From JBCBWG01 sp038523925 (GTDB taxonomy: Bacteria; Pseudomonadota; Alphaproteobacteria; Rhizobiales; Hyphomicrobiaceae): a stretch of 64,000 nucleotides of DNA. This document shows positions 17,017 to 25,182 of this stretch, piece by piece. Below the pieces are notes generated by a model. That model was not told where the DNA came from, ran no database searches, and saw nothing but the letters and a program-made list of their open reading frames with translations. Numbering within the stretch: position 1 is the stretch's first letter; every line of letters starts with the position of its first letter. The position numbers were made by a program, and so were the translations under genes. The stretch covers positions 1 to 64,000 of the forward strand of contig JBCBIY010000007.1 of NCBI GenBank assembly GCA_038523925.1, given 5' to 3'.

Positions 17017-17415
17017 TCATGAATTGGTCTTGGCCTGCGTCGGCCCCATCAGATGCACGGCTTCGACACGGTTGCCATCGGGGTCGCGGATGAAGGCTGC
17101 ATACGCGTTGGCCATCGAGTAGGCGCGCAGCCGCGGTTCGCCATCGCACATGCCGCCCTTCTCTATCGCAGTTGCATGGAACGCATCGACGCCCGCGCGA
17201 TCTTCTGAGCGCAGTGACACATGGCAGCCGGTATCGTCGGCCACGCGCGCCATCGCCGGCCGCGCGAGCAACCAGAGTTCGGGATAGCGTTTGCCGAACC
17301 CGACCCGCCCCGGCAGATCGACGAGCCGCTTAAACCCGAGCGGCGCAAGGATCGCTGCGTAGAACCGCCGGGACGATTCGATATCGCTGACGCCAAGCGA
17401 GACGTGATCGATCAT
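17017..17415 (-). CDS. VOC (glyoxalase/bleomycin resistance) family protein
   Basis: A 132-residue vicinal-oxygen-chelate fold protein with one beta-alpha-beta-beta-beta repeat at each end: MIDHVSLGVSDIESSRRFY (start) and NAYAAFIRDPDGNRVEAV (~105). Metal-ligand candidates are the N-terminal His4, His68 in GCHVSLRS and Glu116. The ATG at 17415 gives a canonical N-terminus. A longer frame upstream is not family-like. It could be a glyoxalase, a dioxygenase or a drug-binding protein; nothing nearby decides. Confidence 0.85.
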   Translation of the reverse strand: MIDHVSLGVSDIESSRRFYAAILAPLGFKRLVDLPGRVGFGKRYPELWLLARPAMARVADDTGCHVSLRSEDRAGVDAFHATAIEKGGMCDGEPRLRAYSMANAYAAFIRDPDGNRVEAVHLMGPTQAKTNS

Positions 17416-17599
17416 CGCGCGATCGCCTTGCCAGCGAATTGAATGGCGAGCGTGCCGGGGGCAAGCTTCCGGTGTAAGCCGTCCAAGGCAGACCTCGTGG
17501 TATTGAACGCGCAGCCGTTGTGGCATGGAGCGCGGCTTGAAGAAAAGTGGCGCGCCTGGCCAGACGCCGCGCAGCAAGGACAGCCATCGGAGTTCGCCC

Positions 17600-18658
17600 G
17601 TGCAGATCTATTTCGATCCCGCCCAACTCGGGCACAAGCCGCAGCAGTTTATGGTCGCCGGCCGGATCGTGGCGCCCTTCGAGGTGCCTGAGCGGGCTGA
17701 CCGGCTGGCTGCCAGGCTTCGCGAGGCCGGACACGATGTCCAGCCGCCGGCTGCTTTCGATCCGATGCCGGCCATCGCTCAGGTCCATCCCGCCCACTAC
17801 ACGGACTTTCTCTCAGGCGCCCACCGCGCCTTCCAGGCGATTGCGAACGCAGGGCCCGAGGTGCTGCCAAACGTCCATCCGCATGTCTCAGGCAGCCGCG
17901 ATGGCGCCGAACGTGGGCCCTGCCCGGCCGCGAGTGTCGTTGGGCGCGCCGGCTGGTATCTGGGCGACATGGCGTGTGCGATCGGGCCTGCAAGCTGGAG
18001 CGCGGCGAAGGCATCGGCGCAGTCGGCGATCGCCGCAGCCGACGCTGTCGCCGCTGGATCGCGCCATGCGATGGCGCTTTGCCGCCCGCCCGGCCATCAC
18101 GCCTACCGCGATCGCGCCTCCGGCTTCTGCTTCCTCAACAATGCAGCAATCGCGGTCGGCGTCCTGCAAAAGCGGTTCAGGCGGATTGCGATTGTCGACT
18201 TCGACACCCATCACGGCGACGGCACGCAGGCGATCTTCTATGGCAACGCAAGTGTCCTCGTTGCCTCAACGCACACCGACCCTTCGGCGTACTATCCGTT
18301 CTACATTGGCTATGAGCACGAGCGCGGCATCGGCGCAGGACTTGGGACAAACCTCAATGTCCCGCTCGCTGAAGGCAGCGGCGATAACGCCTTCCTCGCA
18401 GCGAATCATCAGCTCCTCGCAGCTGTCGACACATTCGCGCCCGATGCGATCATCGTCTCAGCGGGATGGGATGCGCATCGCGATGACCCGCTCTCGAAAC
18501 TCGATGTGACAACCGAGGCCTACGCCGCACTTGGTGATCTTCTCGGCCAGCGCGCCGAGCCGATCGTTATCCTGCAGGAAGGCGGCTACTCACTGACCGC
18601 GATCGAACAGGCGGCGGTGACGTTCCTCGATCGGTTTGAAGCCGCGCGGAGCGGCTAG
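17600..18658 (+). CDS. Histone deacetylase-like amidohydrolase (acetylpolyamine amidohydrolase type)
   Basis: Zinc-dependent deacetylase of the HDAC/AcuC/APAH superfamily (352 residues), likely acting on acetylpolyamines or other small acetylated amines. Catalytic motifs are intact: RPPGHHA, GFCFLNNAAIAVG, the metal site DFDTHHGDGTQ, the second metal aspartate in SAGWDAHRDDPL, and LQEGGYS near the end. The GTG at 17600 is preceded by GGAG at 7 nt and matches the VQIYFDP N-terminus of APAH-like proteins. An upstream ATG at 17525 would add 25 unrelated residues. A second SDR gene follows 35 bp later. Confidence 0.87.
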   Translation: MQIYFDPAQLGHKPQQFMVAGRIVAPFEVPERADRLAARLREAGHDVQPPAAFDPMPAIAQVHPAHYTDFLSGAHRAFQAIANAGPEVLPNVHPHVSGSRDGAERGPCPAASVVGRAGWYLGDMACAIGPASWSAAKASAQSAIAAADAVAAGSRHAMALCRPPGHHAYRDRASGFCFLNNAAIAVGVLQKRFRRIAIVDFDTHHGDGTQAIFYGNASVLVASTHTDPSAYYPFYIGYEHERGIGAGLGTNLNVPLAEGSGDNAFLAANHQLLAAVDTFAPDAIIVSAGWDAHRDDPLSKLDVTTEAYAALGDLLGQRAEPIVILQEGGYSLTAIEQAAVTFLDRFEAARSG

Positions 18659-18693
18659 TCAGCACCAAGCAAGACCAACACGGAGGAAAAGAC

Positions 18694-19443
18694 ATGCAGC
18701 GGTTCACTGGGAAGTCTGTCGTCGTCACCGGCGGGGCGAACGGCATTGGCGCTGCGATTGCCAAGCGCATGGTTGATGAAGGCGCCTCGGTGCTCATTTG
18801 CGATCGCGAGGCCGACACGGCTGAAGCGCTTGCCGGCACGCTTGGCGAACGGGCCGTTGCGCGCACGCTCGATGTCGCTAGCCGGGCTGACGTCGAGGCA
18901 GCCGTCGCCGCCGCGGTCGATCGGTTCGGAAGGCTCGACGTGATGTTCGCCAACGCCGGCATCGTCGACCGCGAACCGTTTCTCGACATGACGGACGATC
19001 TTTGGGAGCGCGTGCTTGCAACCAACCTCAGCGGCACGTTCTACAGCGGTCAGGCTGCCGCCCGCGCCATGGTCAAGGCCGGCACCAAAGGCGCGATCGT
19101 GACGACAGCATCGAACTCCGGCGTATTTGGCGGGCGTGGCCGGGCGGCGTATGGCGCATCCAAAGCCGGCATCATCAATCTGACGCAGACGATGGCCATC
19201 GAGCTCGCCGAGCACGGCATCCGCGTCAATGCGGTCGCGCCGGGCGCCACGCGAACCCGCGCCGTCCATGGCGACACGCCGCCACCCAGCGTCGCAGCCC
19301 GCATGCCGATGGCCCGCTTCGGGGACCCGGCCGAGATCGCAGCCGTAGCCGCGTTCCTTGCGTCCGACGATGCATCATTCGTGACTGGCCACGTTTACTG
19401 CGCTGACGGCGGCTATACGACAGCGGGCGTCATGGAAGGCTAG
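18694..19443 (+). CDS. SDR family oxidoreductase
   Basis: Short-chain dehydrogenase/reductase of 249 residues with VTGGANGIGAAIA (~10), the NAG motif in MFANAGIVDR (~86), the catalytic serine in TTASNSGVFGG (~136) and YGASKAGI (~150). A conserved SFVTGHVYCADGGY closes the C-terminus. A GGAGGAAAAG site lies just before the ATG. It is likely co-transcribed with the amidohydrolase, which hints at a short catabolic route (deacetylation, then oxidation), but that link is inference. It is only distantly similar to the SDR at 14803. Confidence 0.88.
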   Translation: MQRFTGKSVVVTGGANGIGAAIAKRMVDEGASVLICDREADTAEALAGTLGERAVARTLDVASRADVEAAVAAAVDRFGRLDVMFANAGIVDREPFLDMTDDLWERVLATNLSGTFYSGQAAARAMVKAGTKGAIVTTASNSGVFGGRGRAAYGASKAGIINLTQTMAIELAEHGIRVNAVAPGATRTRAVHGDTPPPSVAARMPMARFGDPAEIAAVAAFLASDDASFVTGHVYCADGGYTTAGVMEG

Positions 19444-19462
19444 CGCGCATCGCCCGTCTGCT

Positions 19463-20158
19463 TCAGTCCACCTCGATCGTCTCGCCCGGCTTCGGCACAT
19501 GCACGCGATGACCGGTCATGAGGTCGACGAAGGCATCCGCGGTCTGGTCGATGATCGGGAACGTGCCGTAGTGGCAGGGGAGGATGTGCTTGAAGTGGAA
19601 GTACGTCCGGCAGGCGTAGGCGGCCCCCTTCGCGCCCATCGTGAACCGGTCGCCGATCGGCACGAGGCCGATTTCAGGCTGGTAGAATTCGTTGATCAGG
19701 CTCATGCCTGGGAACACGTCCGTGTCGCCCATGTGATAGACGGCCGGCGCGTCGCTATCGGGTGTGACGACGACACCGCAGGCGGTCCCAAGATAAACGC
19801 CTTCGGATGACGACGAGTGCAACGCATCGGTCAGGCTCACTTTGAAGCCATCGGCTGCAACCGTTCCGCCCGGGTTCATCAGCTCGACATTCGCAACGCC
19901 CTTGCCTGCGAGATAAGAGCCCAGTTCAAAGCCTGCATAGAGGGTGGCGCCTGTCGCTTGGCAGATTTCGACCGTGCTGCCGATGTGGTCGTCGTGGCCG
20001 TGCGTCAGCAGAACGTGGGTCGTACCTTCCGTCGCCTGGTCAAAGCTCATCGTCGCGCCCTCGAACGCGGGATTGCCCTTGAGGAACGGGTCGATCAGGA
20101 TCGTCGCGCCGCCGAACTGCAGGCGAAAGGCTGAGTGGCCGAGCCAGGTGATCTGCAT
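19463..20158 (-). CDS. UPF0173 metal-dependent hydrolase (MBL fold)
   Basis: Metallo-beta-lactamase-fold hydrolase of the UPF0173 family (231 residues). The HxHxDH metal motif is seen as LTHGHDDHIG (~59), with further ligands in HMGDTDVF and the C-terminal LPCHYGTFP. The physiological substrate is unknown. The ATG at 20158 follows GAGGAG at 6 nt and begins MQITWLGHSAFRL, the usual family start; the alternative eight codons upstream is less likely. Divergent from ruvX. Confidence 0.9.
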   Translation of the reverse strand: MQITWLGHSAFRLQFGGATILIDPFLKGNPAFEGATMSFDQATEGTTHVLLTHGHDDHIGSTVEICQATGATLYAGFELGSYLAGKGVANVELMNPGGTVAADGFKVSLTDALHSSSSEGVYLGTACGVVVTPDSDAPAVYHMGDTDVFPGMSLINEFYQPEIGLVPIGDRFTMGAKGAAYACRTYFHFKHILPCHYGTFPIIDQTADAFVDLMTGHRVHVPKPGETIEVD

Positions 20159-20253
20159 GGGTGTCTCCTCTGCTAACGTCATCTGAGGCGCTGGTGCCGG
20201 TTGGAAGACCGAGTAACACCGGCAGCACGACCATGGCCAACCAGGACGCGAAT

Positions 20254-20748
20254 ATGGCTGCAGAGATCTTCGAAGACGCCGACGCGTTTGCAGCCGCGCT
20301 GCCGCCAGCCGGGCGCCTGCTTGGTATAGACCTTGGCAGTAAAACCATCGGCCTCGCAGTCACCGATCCGGCCCGCACAATTGCGACGCCCGTCGATACG
20401 CTGGCACGCGGGAAGTTCTCGAACGACGCCGCAACCCTGCACGAAATAATGGAACGTGAGGGTGTTGTCGCGATCGTGATCGGGCTGCCGCTCAACATGG
20501 ATGGCTCGAGCGGATCGCGCGTCCAGGCAACGCGCGCCTACGCCCGCAACCTCCTCGCGCGGCTTCCGCGGCCGGTTCTTCTTTGGGACGAGCGACTGAC
20601 GACAATCGCGGCAGAGCGCATGCTTATTGAGGCTGACGCCAGTCGCGCCCGCCGACGGTCCGTCATCGACAAGCTCGCAGCCACGCTCATCCTTCAAAAC
20701 GCGACGGACCGGCTGCGCGCAAACGGACTTACATCAGACCTGAAATAA
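20254..20748 (+). CDS. ruvX: Putative pre-16S rRNA nuclease / Holliday junction resolvase-like RuvX
   Basis: YqgF/RuvX RNase H-fold protein of 164 residues, implicated in pre-16S rRNA 5' processing. Catalytic motifs: GIDLGSKTIGLAV (first Asp, ~25), IGLPLNMDGSSGSRV, WDERLTTIAAERML and the final acidic residue in VIDKLAA. ATG 20254 is preceded by CCAGGA at 7 nt; an ATG seven codons upstream (20233) is possible but has no clear ribosome-binding site. Context next to aspartate carbamoyltransferase genes is common in alphaproteobacteria; here pyrB is 3.5 kb away, with accessory genes between. Confidence 0.92.
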   Translation: MAAEIFEDADAFAAALPPAGRLLGIDLGSKTIGLAVTDPARTIATPVDTLARGKFSNDAATLHEIMEREGVVAIVIGLPLNMDGSSGSRVQATRAYARNLLARLPRPVLLWDERLTTIAAERMLIEADASRARRRSVIDKLAATLILQNATDRLRANGLTSDLK

Positions 20749-20931
20749 GACGCACACGCCATCTGCAAACGGACAGGGCTCGCCGCGCGTTGCGCGATAA
20801 GTCCTGCTTGCAGGATTGCCTGTGGCGCTTGAAAGTCGACCCGGTTTCGCCGAACCGCCGCCCGATTACGCGCCTAGTTCTGCGGGAACCGACCGACGGT
20901 CGTATCGCCAGTGGAGAAAGCCGAGAGCGCC

Positions 20932-22161
20932 ATGCGCGATATCACGACGAGAAAATTCCAAGTCCGGTGTCCGCCGGCTGTGCCCATCGTCCGCGACGTT
21001 GGGGCGAAGACGAGTCTCGAAAGCGAACTGAGGCGCTTTGATCCGGAGCGGCGGCGCACGGTCCGGCGGCTCGTGCGCGAGAACTCGCGCTATGCGGATC
21101 TGGTCCACACCTTCCCAGCCGTCCTCCATGTCGTGGCCGGCGGCGAAGACGCGAAAGAAGACGCGATTGCGCTGGAGACTGCGCGTGCAGCTATCGAGGA
21201 TGGCGCTGCGCTGCGAACAGTCGCGCGCACGCTCGATCTGCCGTACTGGCTGCGCTGGCTGCCGCCCGACGCCTTCCGGGGCGAAATCCCCAAAGTCCCG
21301 GGTGACGCAACGTTCACGCGCCGCATTGCGACCAACCTGCCGAAACACCGGCGCTGGGCAGAAGCCTGGCTGCGGTCAGTCTCCTTCGCAAGCGAGGCAG
21401 TCGATGAGTCCTTTGCGCTCTGGGTTGCCGGACGACCTGAACTCTTGAATGACCGCCCGCCACAGAAGTCGCTGCGCGTGCTTGCCGTATTCGCCTGGGC
21501 GTCAACGACGATACCGAACCCGGACCCGGCGGGCCTCCTGCGCGTTCGGTGGCGGCCCGGCGCATCGACCTCGTTGGCGCTTTGCGCGTCGATCAGTTGG
21601 CTCAATCGCATCGAACTGGTCAGCAGGCTTGGTGCGCGGCCGCTCACGCCTTGGCTGGAGTCAGGCACGAGCGGGCCGTTTGAGATCGCAGCGCTGACGA
21701 CTGCGGACCAGATCCTGGCTGAAGCGCGCGACATGTCGAATTGCATTGACCAGTACGGCCGGCAGCTCGCCCGCAGCGATACGCAACTTTACGCGGTGCG
21801 TGCGCGGGGCAAGTCCGTTGCAACGCTGGAGATCTGTCCGCATGCCCGCGAACGCGGCATGCTCGCCATCAGCCAGCTTAAGGGCGTGCGAAATGAACCG
21901 GCCGGTGAAGACGTGTGGCGGGCGTCGCTTGGCTGGCTCTCCGGGCAGCCTGATCTGAAGGTGCGCCCGACGCGCGCGCAGACGCGGCTCGTCGAGTTTG
22001 ACCAAGACGTCTGGATGTCAGTTTTCGGGGCCTACTTCAAAGAGCACCCCGATGCGACCTGGTGGCCGCGACGCGGCAACCGCGTGATGGTCGAAATCCT
22101 GAGGGATGAATTGCGCCGGCTGGCCCGCAACGCGAACGTCTTTTCCTGGCTGTTTCGCTAG
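20932..22161 (+). CDS. PcfJ-like domain protein
   Basis: A 409-residue protein whose C-terminal third resembles the PcfJ-like family known from plasmids, phages and some chromosomes; function unknown to me. The recognisable block is MSNCIDQYGRQLARSDTQLY (~277) followed by KSVATLEICPHARERGMLAI and SQLKGVRNEPAG, matching the family pattern of a C..Y motif, a beta-strand ATLE and an arginine/asparagine-rich end. The N-terminal two thirds are helical and arginine-rich (RFDPERRRTVRRLVRE), without motifs I know. The ATG at 20932 is chosen; a GTG seven codons upstream is possible. It stands alone between ruvX and an AraC regulator, with no mobile-element genes nearby. Confidence 0.7.
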   Translation: MRDITTRKFQVRCPPAVPIVRDVGAKTSLESELRRFDPERRRTVRRLVRENSRYADLVHTFPAVLHVVAGGEDAKEDAIALETARAAIEDGAALRTVARTLDLPYWLRWLPPDAFRGEIPKVPGDATFTRRIATNLPKHRRWAEAWLRSVSFASEAVDESFALWVAGRPELLNDRPPQKSLRVLAVFAWASTTIPNPDPAGLLRVRWRPGASTSLALCASISWLNRIELVSRLGARPLTPWLESGTSGPFEIAALTTADQILAEARDMSNCIDQYGRQLARSDTQLYAVRARGKSVATLEICPHARERGMLAISQLKGVRNEPAGEDVWRASLGWLSGQPDLKVRPTRAQTRLVEFDQDVWMSVFGAYFKEHPDATWWPRRGNRVMVEILRDELRRLARNANVFSWLFR

Positions 22162-22268
22162 AGCCCGGTTCGTCCGGCTCTGGCGGGATCGCCGCACCAA
22201 AGTCAGAGCACCCACCAAAGCGGCGAACTCTGCTCAACTGACGTGAGCGCATCTGGACCTCCAGAGAC

Positions 22269-23312
22269 CTAGGCGGTCGCGGAAGAATTGTCTTCATCGG
22301 AGAGGAGCGTGCGCCGGCGCTCTGTCGGGCTCATATCAAAGTTCTGGCGGACCCAGCGCGCAAACGCGCTTGGCTCAGAAAAGCCGAGCCGGCCTGAAAT
22401 TTCAGACATCGTCAGGCCTTCATCCCGCAGGTAACCATCGGCCAGTTCCTCGCGCACCATGAGGACGATGTTTTCAAACGAGCTTTCTTCGCGCTCGATC
22501 TTCCATTGCAAGGCACGCACAGAGAGATCGAGCCGCCGCGCGACCGGCTCAAGGCTTACGGTCTCGTCGCAGGCCAACAGCTCAAGCACGACGGCTCTCA
22601 CGACATTGATAATGCTGGTCGACTTGCGCACTTCACGAAGTTGCTGCTCGGCGATCGGTTCGATGGTCTCAAAGAGACCGAGGATCTTTTGCGGCAGGGG
22701 GCGATCAAGCACTTCGTTTTCGATGAAGATCGAAAAGTTCGGCGCAGCGTAAATCGCGCGCGGGCCAAAGACATTGCGGCTCATGCGATCGTCGAGCGGG
22801 CGGCTGGTCATCAGAGTGATCTGGCGCGGATACCAAACTTCGCCGGCCCCGGCGCGAATCCGGTTCAACAGCACGGCGAACAAGAGATCGGTCAATTGCC
22901 GGCGGACGGGACCAAACTGAAGCGGCAGCGCCGGTGTCAGCGTTCCGCCTTCGGCCTTCAGCGTCCAAGTGACGGTTGAGGCTGCGACGGCGAGCGGCGA
23001 AAACTTCTCCGTTGCCATAACGACGTCGCGCACGGTCGGCGCTGATGCCTGGATCTGGCCAAGCACGCCCGACGAACCCGGCATGACCTTGTTGGAAAAA
23101 TTGAGCCCGAAATCGCGGTCCCCGGAGATGCGCGCTGCGCTCTCCAGCAGGTCAGCCGCTTCAGCCAGCGGGACCGTATCGGAGTTCAACCAAGCCTCAG
23201 ACGAAGGTAGTCCAGCGTCAGCAAATACGGCCTGAATTGGCACTGAAAGGTCGTCGAGATATCGAGCTAACCCGCTGAATACTCCCGCTTTTATTTGCGG
23301 CGCCTCGGGCAT
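22269..23312 (-). CDS. AraC family transcriptional regulator
   Basis: A 347-residue regulator. Residues ~15-210 resemble the arabinose-binding-like (AraC_binding/OruR type) N-terminal domain, with the segment VMPGSSGVLGQIQASAPTVRD. The C-terminal ~230-335 is a double helix-turn-helix: LEPVARRLDLSVRALQWKIE and SEISGRLGFSEPSAFARWVR, ending with the typical SPTERRR. It is divergent from the MarR gene; the 160-bp gap could hold operators for both. Ligand and targets unknown. Confidence 0.9.
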   Translation of the reverse strand: MPEAPQIKAGVFSGLARYLDDLSVPIQAVFADAGLPSSEAWLNSDTVPLAEAADLLESAARISGDRDFGLNFSNKVMPGSSGVLGQIQASAPTVRDVVMATEKFSPLAVAASTVTWTLKAEGGTLTPALPLQFGPVRRQLTDLLFAVLLNRIRAGAGEVWYPRQITLMTSRPLDDRMSRNVFGPRAIYAAPNFSIFIENEVLDRPLPQKILGLFETIEPIAEQQLREVRKSTSIINVVRAVVLELLACDETVSLEPVARRLDLSVRALQWKIEREESSFENIVLMVREELADGYLRDEGLTMSEISGRLGFSEPSAFARWVRQNFDMSPTERRRTLLSDEDNSSATA

Positions 23313-23474
23313 TCGCCGGATTACCCCATGCTCGGAGAAAGACGATTTTCCTCTGACAACTGTTCTAGAGATAAGCGGACTGACTTTCGCGTCAAGCAGG
23401 TTCTCGGACGGTCTCCTACATCCCAGTCACGTCAGGCGGTTAGCCTGCAGAAAAATCGTCATGTGAGAGATGAA

Positions 23475-24074
23475 ATGAACAACGCAGCAAATGGGAACGC
23501 GTCTCCGACCAGCATTCTTCACCTTCTTCACCGCGCCAGCCAGTCCGCCGACGACCTGCTTTCAAACAAGCTCGGCGATGTCCTGCTGACGCCGCGCCAG
23601 TTCACCGTTCTAGAAGCGGTCGCAAACGCCAGCGAAGTCAGCCAGACCGCGCTGGTGGACATTACCGGCATCGACCGCTCAACGCTCGCCGACATCGTCA
23701 AACGCCTGGTTGACGCCGGGTTCTTGAAGCGCGAGCGGACGGTGCGGGACGCGCGGATGTATGCCGTCCAACTCACCGATGCCGGCCGCGAAACGCTCGA
23801 TCAAGCGCGCCCCATCGCGCATGGGGTTGCCTCAGCCGTGCTTGATCCGGTGAGCCAGGAGGATCGGGACCGCCTGATCGCGGCGCTCGACGTTATCACG
23901 CAGACGCTTGGCCCCGTCGCCAGCGCCCGCGTCTCAGCCCGCGCCAAGTCGCTCATCGTCCAGCGCCAACGCGTCGACGGATCTGAGGAAAAGACAGCAG
24001 CCAGCGGTTCGGACACCACTGATGCGACCGGTCACAACGGCACGGCAATGAAGCCCCAAGCCGCCTGCGCCTGA
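23475..24074 (+). CDS. MarR family transcriptional regulator
   Basis: Winged-helix regulator of 199 residues. The fold runs from ~10 to 140: LTPRQFTVLEAVANASEVSQ (~36), the recognition region TGIDRSTLADIVKRLVDAGF (~64), and the wing with KRERTVRDARMYAVQLTDAG. A polar, low-complexity tail of ~45 residues follows (EKTAASGSDTTDATG). The ATG at 23475 has a moderate GAGAGATGAA upstream; the open frame before it has no similarity. An intrinsic terminator follows at once, so it is a single-gene unit. Confidence 0.88.
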   Translation: MNNAANGNASPTSILHLLHRASQSADDLLSNKLGDVLLTPRQFTVLEAVANASEVSQTALVDITGIDRSTLADIVKRLVDAGFLKRERTVRDARMYAVQLTDAGRETLDQARPIAHGVASAVLDPVSQEDRDRLIAALDVITQTLGPVASARVSARAKSLIVQRQRVDGSEEKTAASGSDTTDATGHNGTAMKPQAACA

Positions 24075-24078
24075 CCGG

Positions 24079-24098
24079 GAAACCCAGGACCGGGTTTC
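24079..24098 (+). terminator. Terminator after the MarR gene
   Basis: Perfect stem GAAACCC-AGGACC-GGGTTTC starting a few bases after the stop codon. The following bases (ACACTTTCTG) are only moderately T-rich. Confidence 0.55.
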
Positions 24099-24178
24099 AC
24101 ACTTTCTGCGCCAAAGGGAGGGACAGTTCATCGCGCGGTCTCGCGTGCGGTGAGCCCTGATGGCCGGCTGATAGGCGC

Positions 24179-24207
24179 TTGCTGTGGGGGCAGCGAGCGC
24201 CTATACA
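24179..24207 (+). promoter_or_regulatory. Sigma-70-like promoter of pyrB, near-leaderless
   Basis: TTGCTG (24179-24184), a 17-nt spacer and TATACA (24202-24207). The pyrB ATG at 24218 lies only 10 nt after the -10, so the transcript would begin within about 5 nt of the start codon. No Shine-Dalgarno sequence is seen before that ATG. Confidence 0.65.
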
Positions 24208-24217
24208 GCGCTCTTTA

Positions 24218-25171
24218 ATGACGGCATCTCAAACGCATCGCATTCGGTTTCCCGGCGGGCATCTCCTTACCTGTGAGACGCTCGATGCGCGGGACGTCCA
24301 CGCGCTATTAGACCGTGCCGAGCACGCGGCTGAGATCAATCAGCAATCGGCGAAGTCGCAGGACACGCTGCGCGGCCGGACGCAAATCAACCTCTTTTTC
24401 GAAGCCTCAACGCGGACGCAAAGCTCGTTCGAGCTTGCCGGCATGCGCCTTGGCGCCGACGTCATGAACATGGCGGTGTCGACTTCGTCGGTTCAGAAGG
24501 GCGAGACGCTGATCGACACGGCGATGACGCTGAACGCGATGCGGCCGGATTTGCTTGTCGTGCGCCATAACGCGGCCGGCGCGGTGGCACTGCTGTCGCA
24601 GAAGGTCGACTGCGCCGTCATCAACGCCGGCGACGGCGCGCATCAGCACCCGACACAGGCGTTGCTCGATGCGCTCACCATTCGCCGCGCGAAGGGCCGC
24701 GTTGAAGGCCTGACGGTCGCGATCTGCGGTGACATCAAGCATTCGCGCGTCGCCCGCTCAAACATCGACTTGCTCAACGTGCTCGGCGCGCGGGTCCGCC
24801 TGATCGCGCCTTCGACGTTGATCCCAACGCGGGCGGCAGAACTCGGCGCGGAAGTCTTCACGTCCATGAAGGATGGCCTCGCCGGAGCCGATGTCGTCAT
24901 GATGCTGCGGCTGCAGCGCGAACGCATGAGCGGAAGCGCTGTCCCATCGGGGCGCGAGTACTTCCATTTCTACGGCCTCGACCACGAAAAGCTGGGGCTT
25001 GCTAAGCCCGATGCGCTGATTATGCATCCAGGTCCAATGAACCGCGGTGTCGAAATCGCCTCGGCCGTTGCCGACGATGCCCGCAGCGTCATCCGCGATC
25101 AGGTCGAGATGGGCGTTGCCGTGCGCATGGCGGTGCTCGAAGCACTCGCCAGCAACCTTCCCGACGCTTGA
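24218..25171 (+). CDS. pyrB: Aspartate carbamoyltransferase catalytic subunit
   Basis: Second step of pyrimidine synthesis: carbamoyl phosphate plus aspartate gives carbamoyl-aspartate. The 317-residue protein has the carbamoyl-phosphate loop FFEASTRTQSSFELAG (~54), the SSVQKGETL loop (80s loop, ~84), HNAAGA (~113), GDGAHQHPTQALLD (~136) and HPGPMNRGVEI near the C-terminus. No regulatory chain (PyrI) is nearby; pyrC overlaps the gene end, matching the class in which PyrB associates with a dihydroorotase-like partner. The start fits the family, though it lacks a ribosome-binding site (see promoter). Confidence 0.96.
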   Translation: MTASQTHRIRFPGGHLLTCETLDARDVHALLDRAEHAAEINQQSAKSQDTLRGRTQINLFFEASTRTQSSFELAGMRLGADVMNMAVSTSSVQKGETLIDTAMTLNAMRPDLLVVRHNAAGAVALLSQKVDCAVINAGDGAHQHPTQALLDALTIRRAKGRVEGLTVAICGDIKHSRVARSNIDLLNVLGARVRLIAPSTLIPTRAAELGAEVFTSMKDGLAGADVVMMLRLQRERMSGSAVPSGREYFHFYGLDHEKLGLAKPDALIMHPGPMNRGVEIASAVADDARSVIRDQVEMGVAVRMAVLEALASNLPDA

Positions 25172-25182
25172 GCGAGGCCGCC

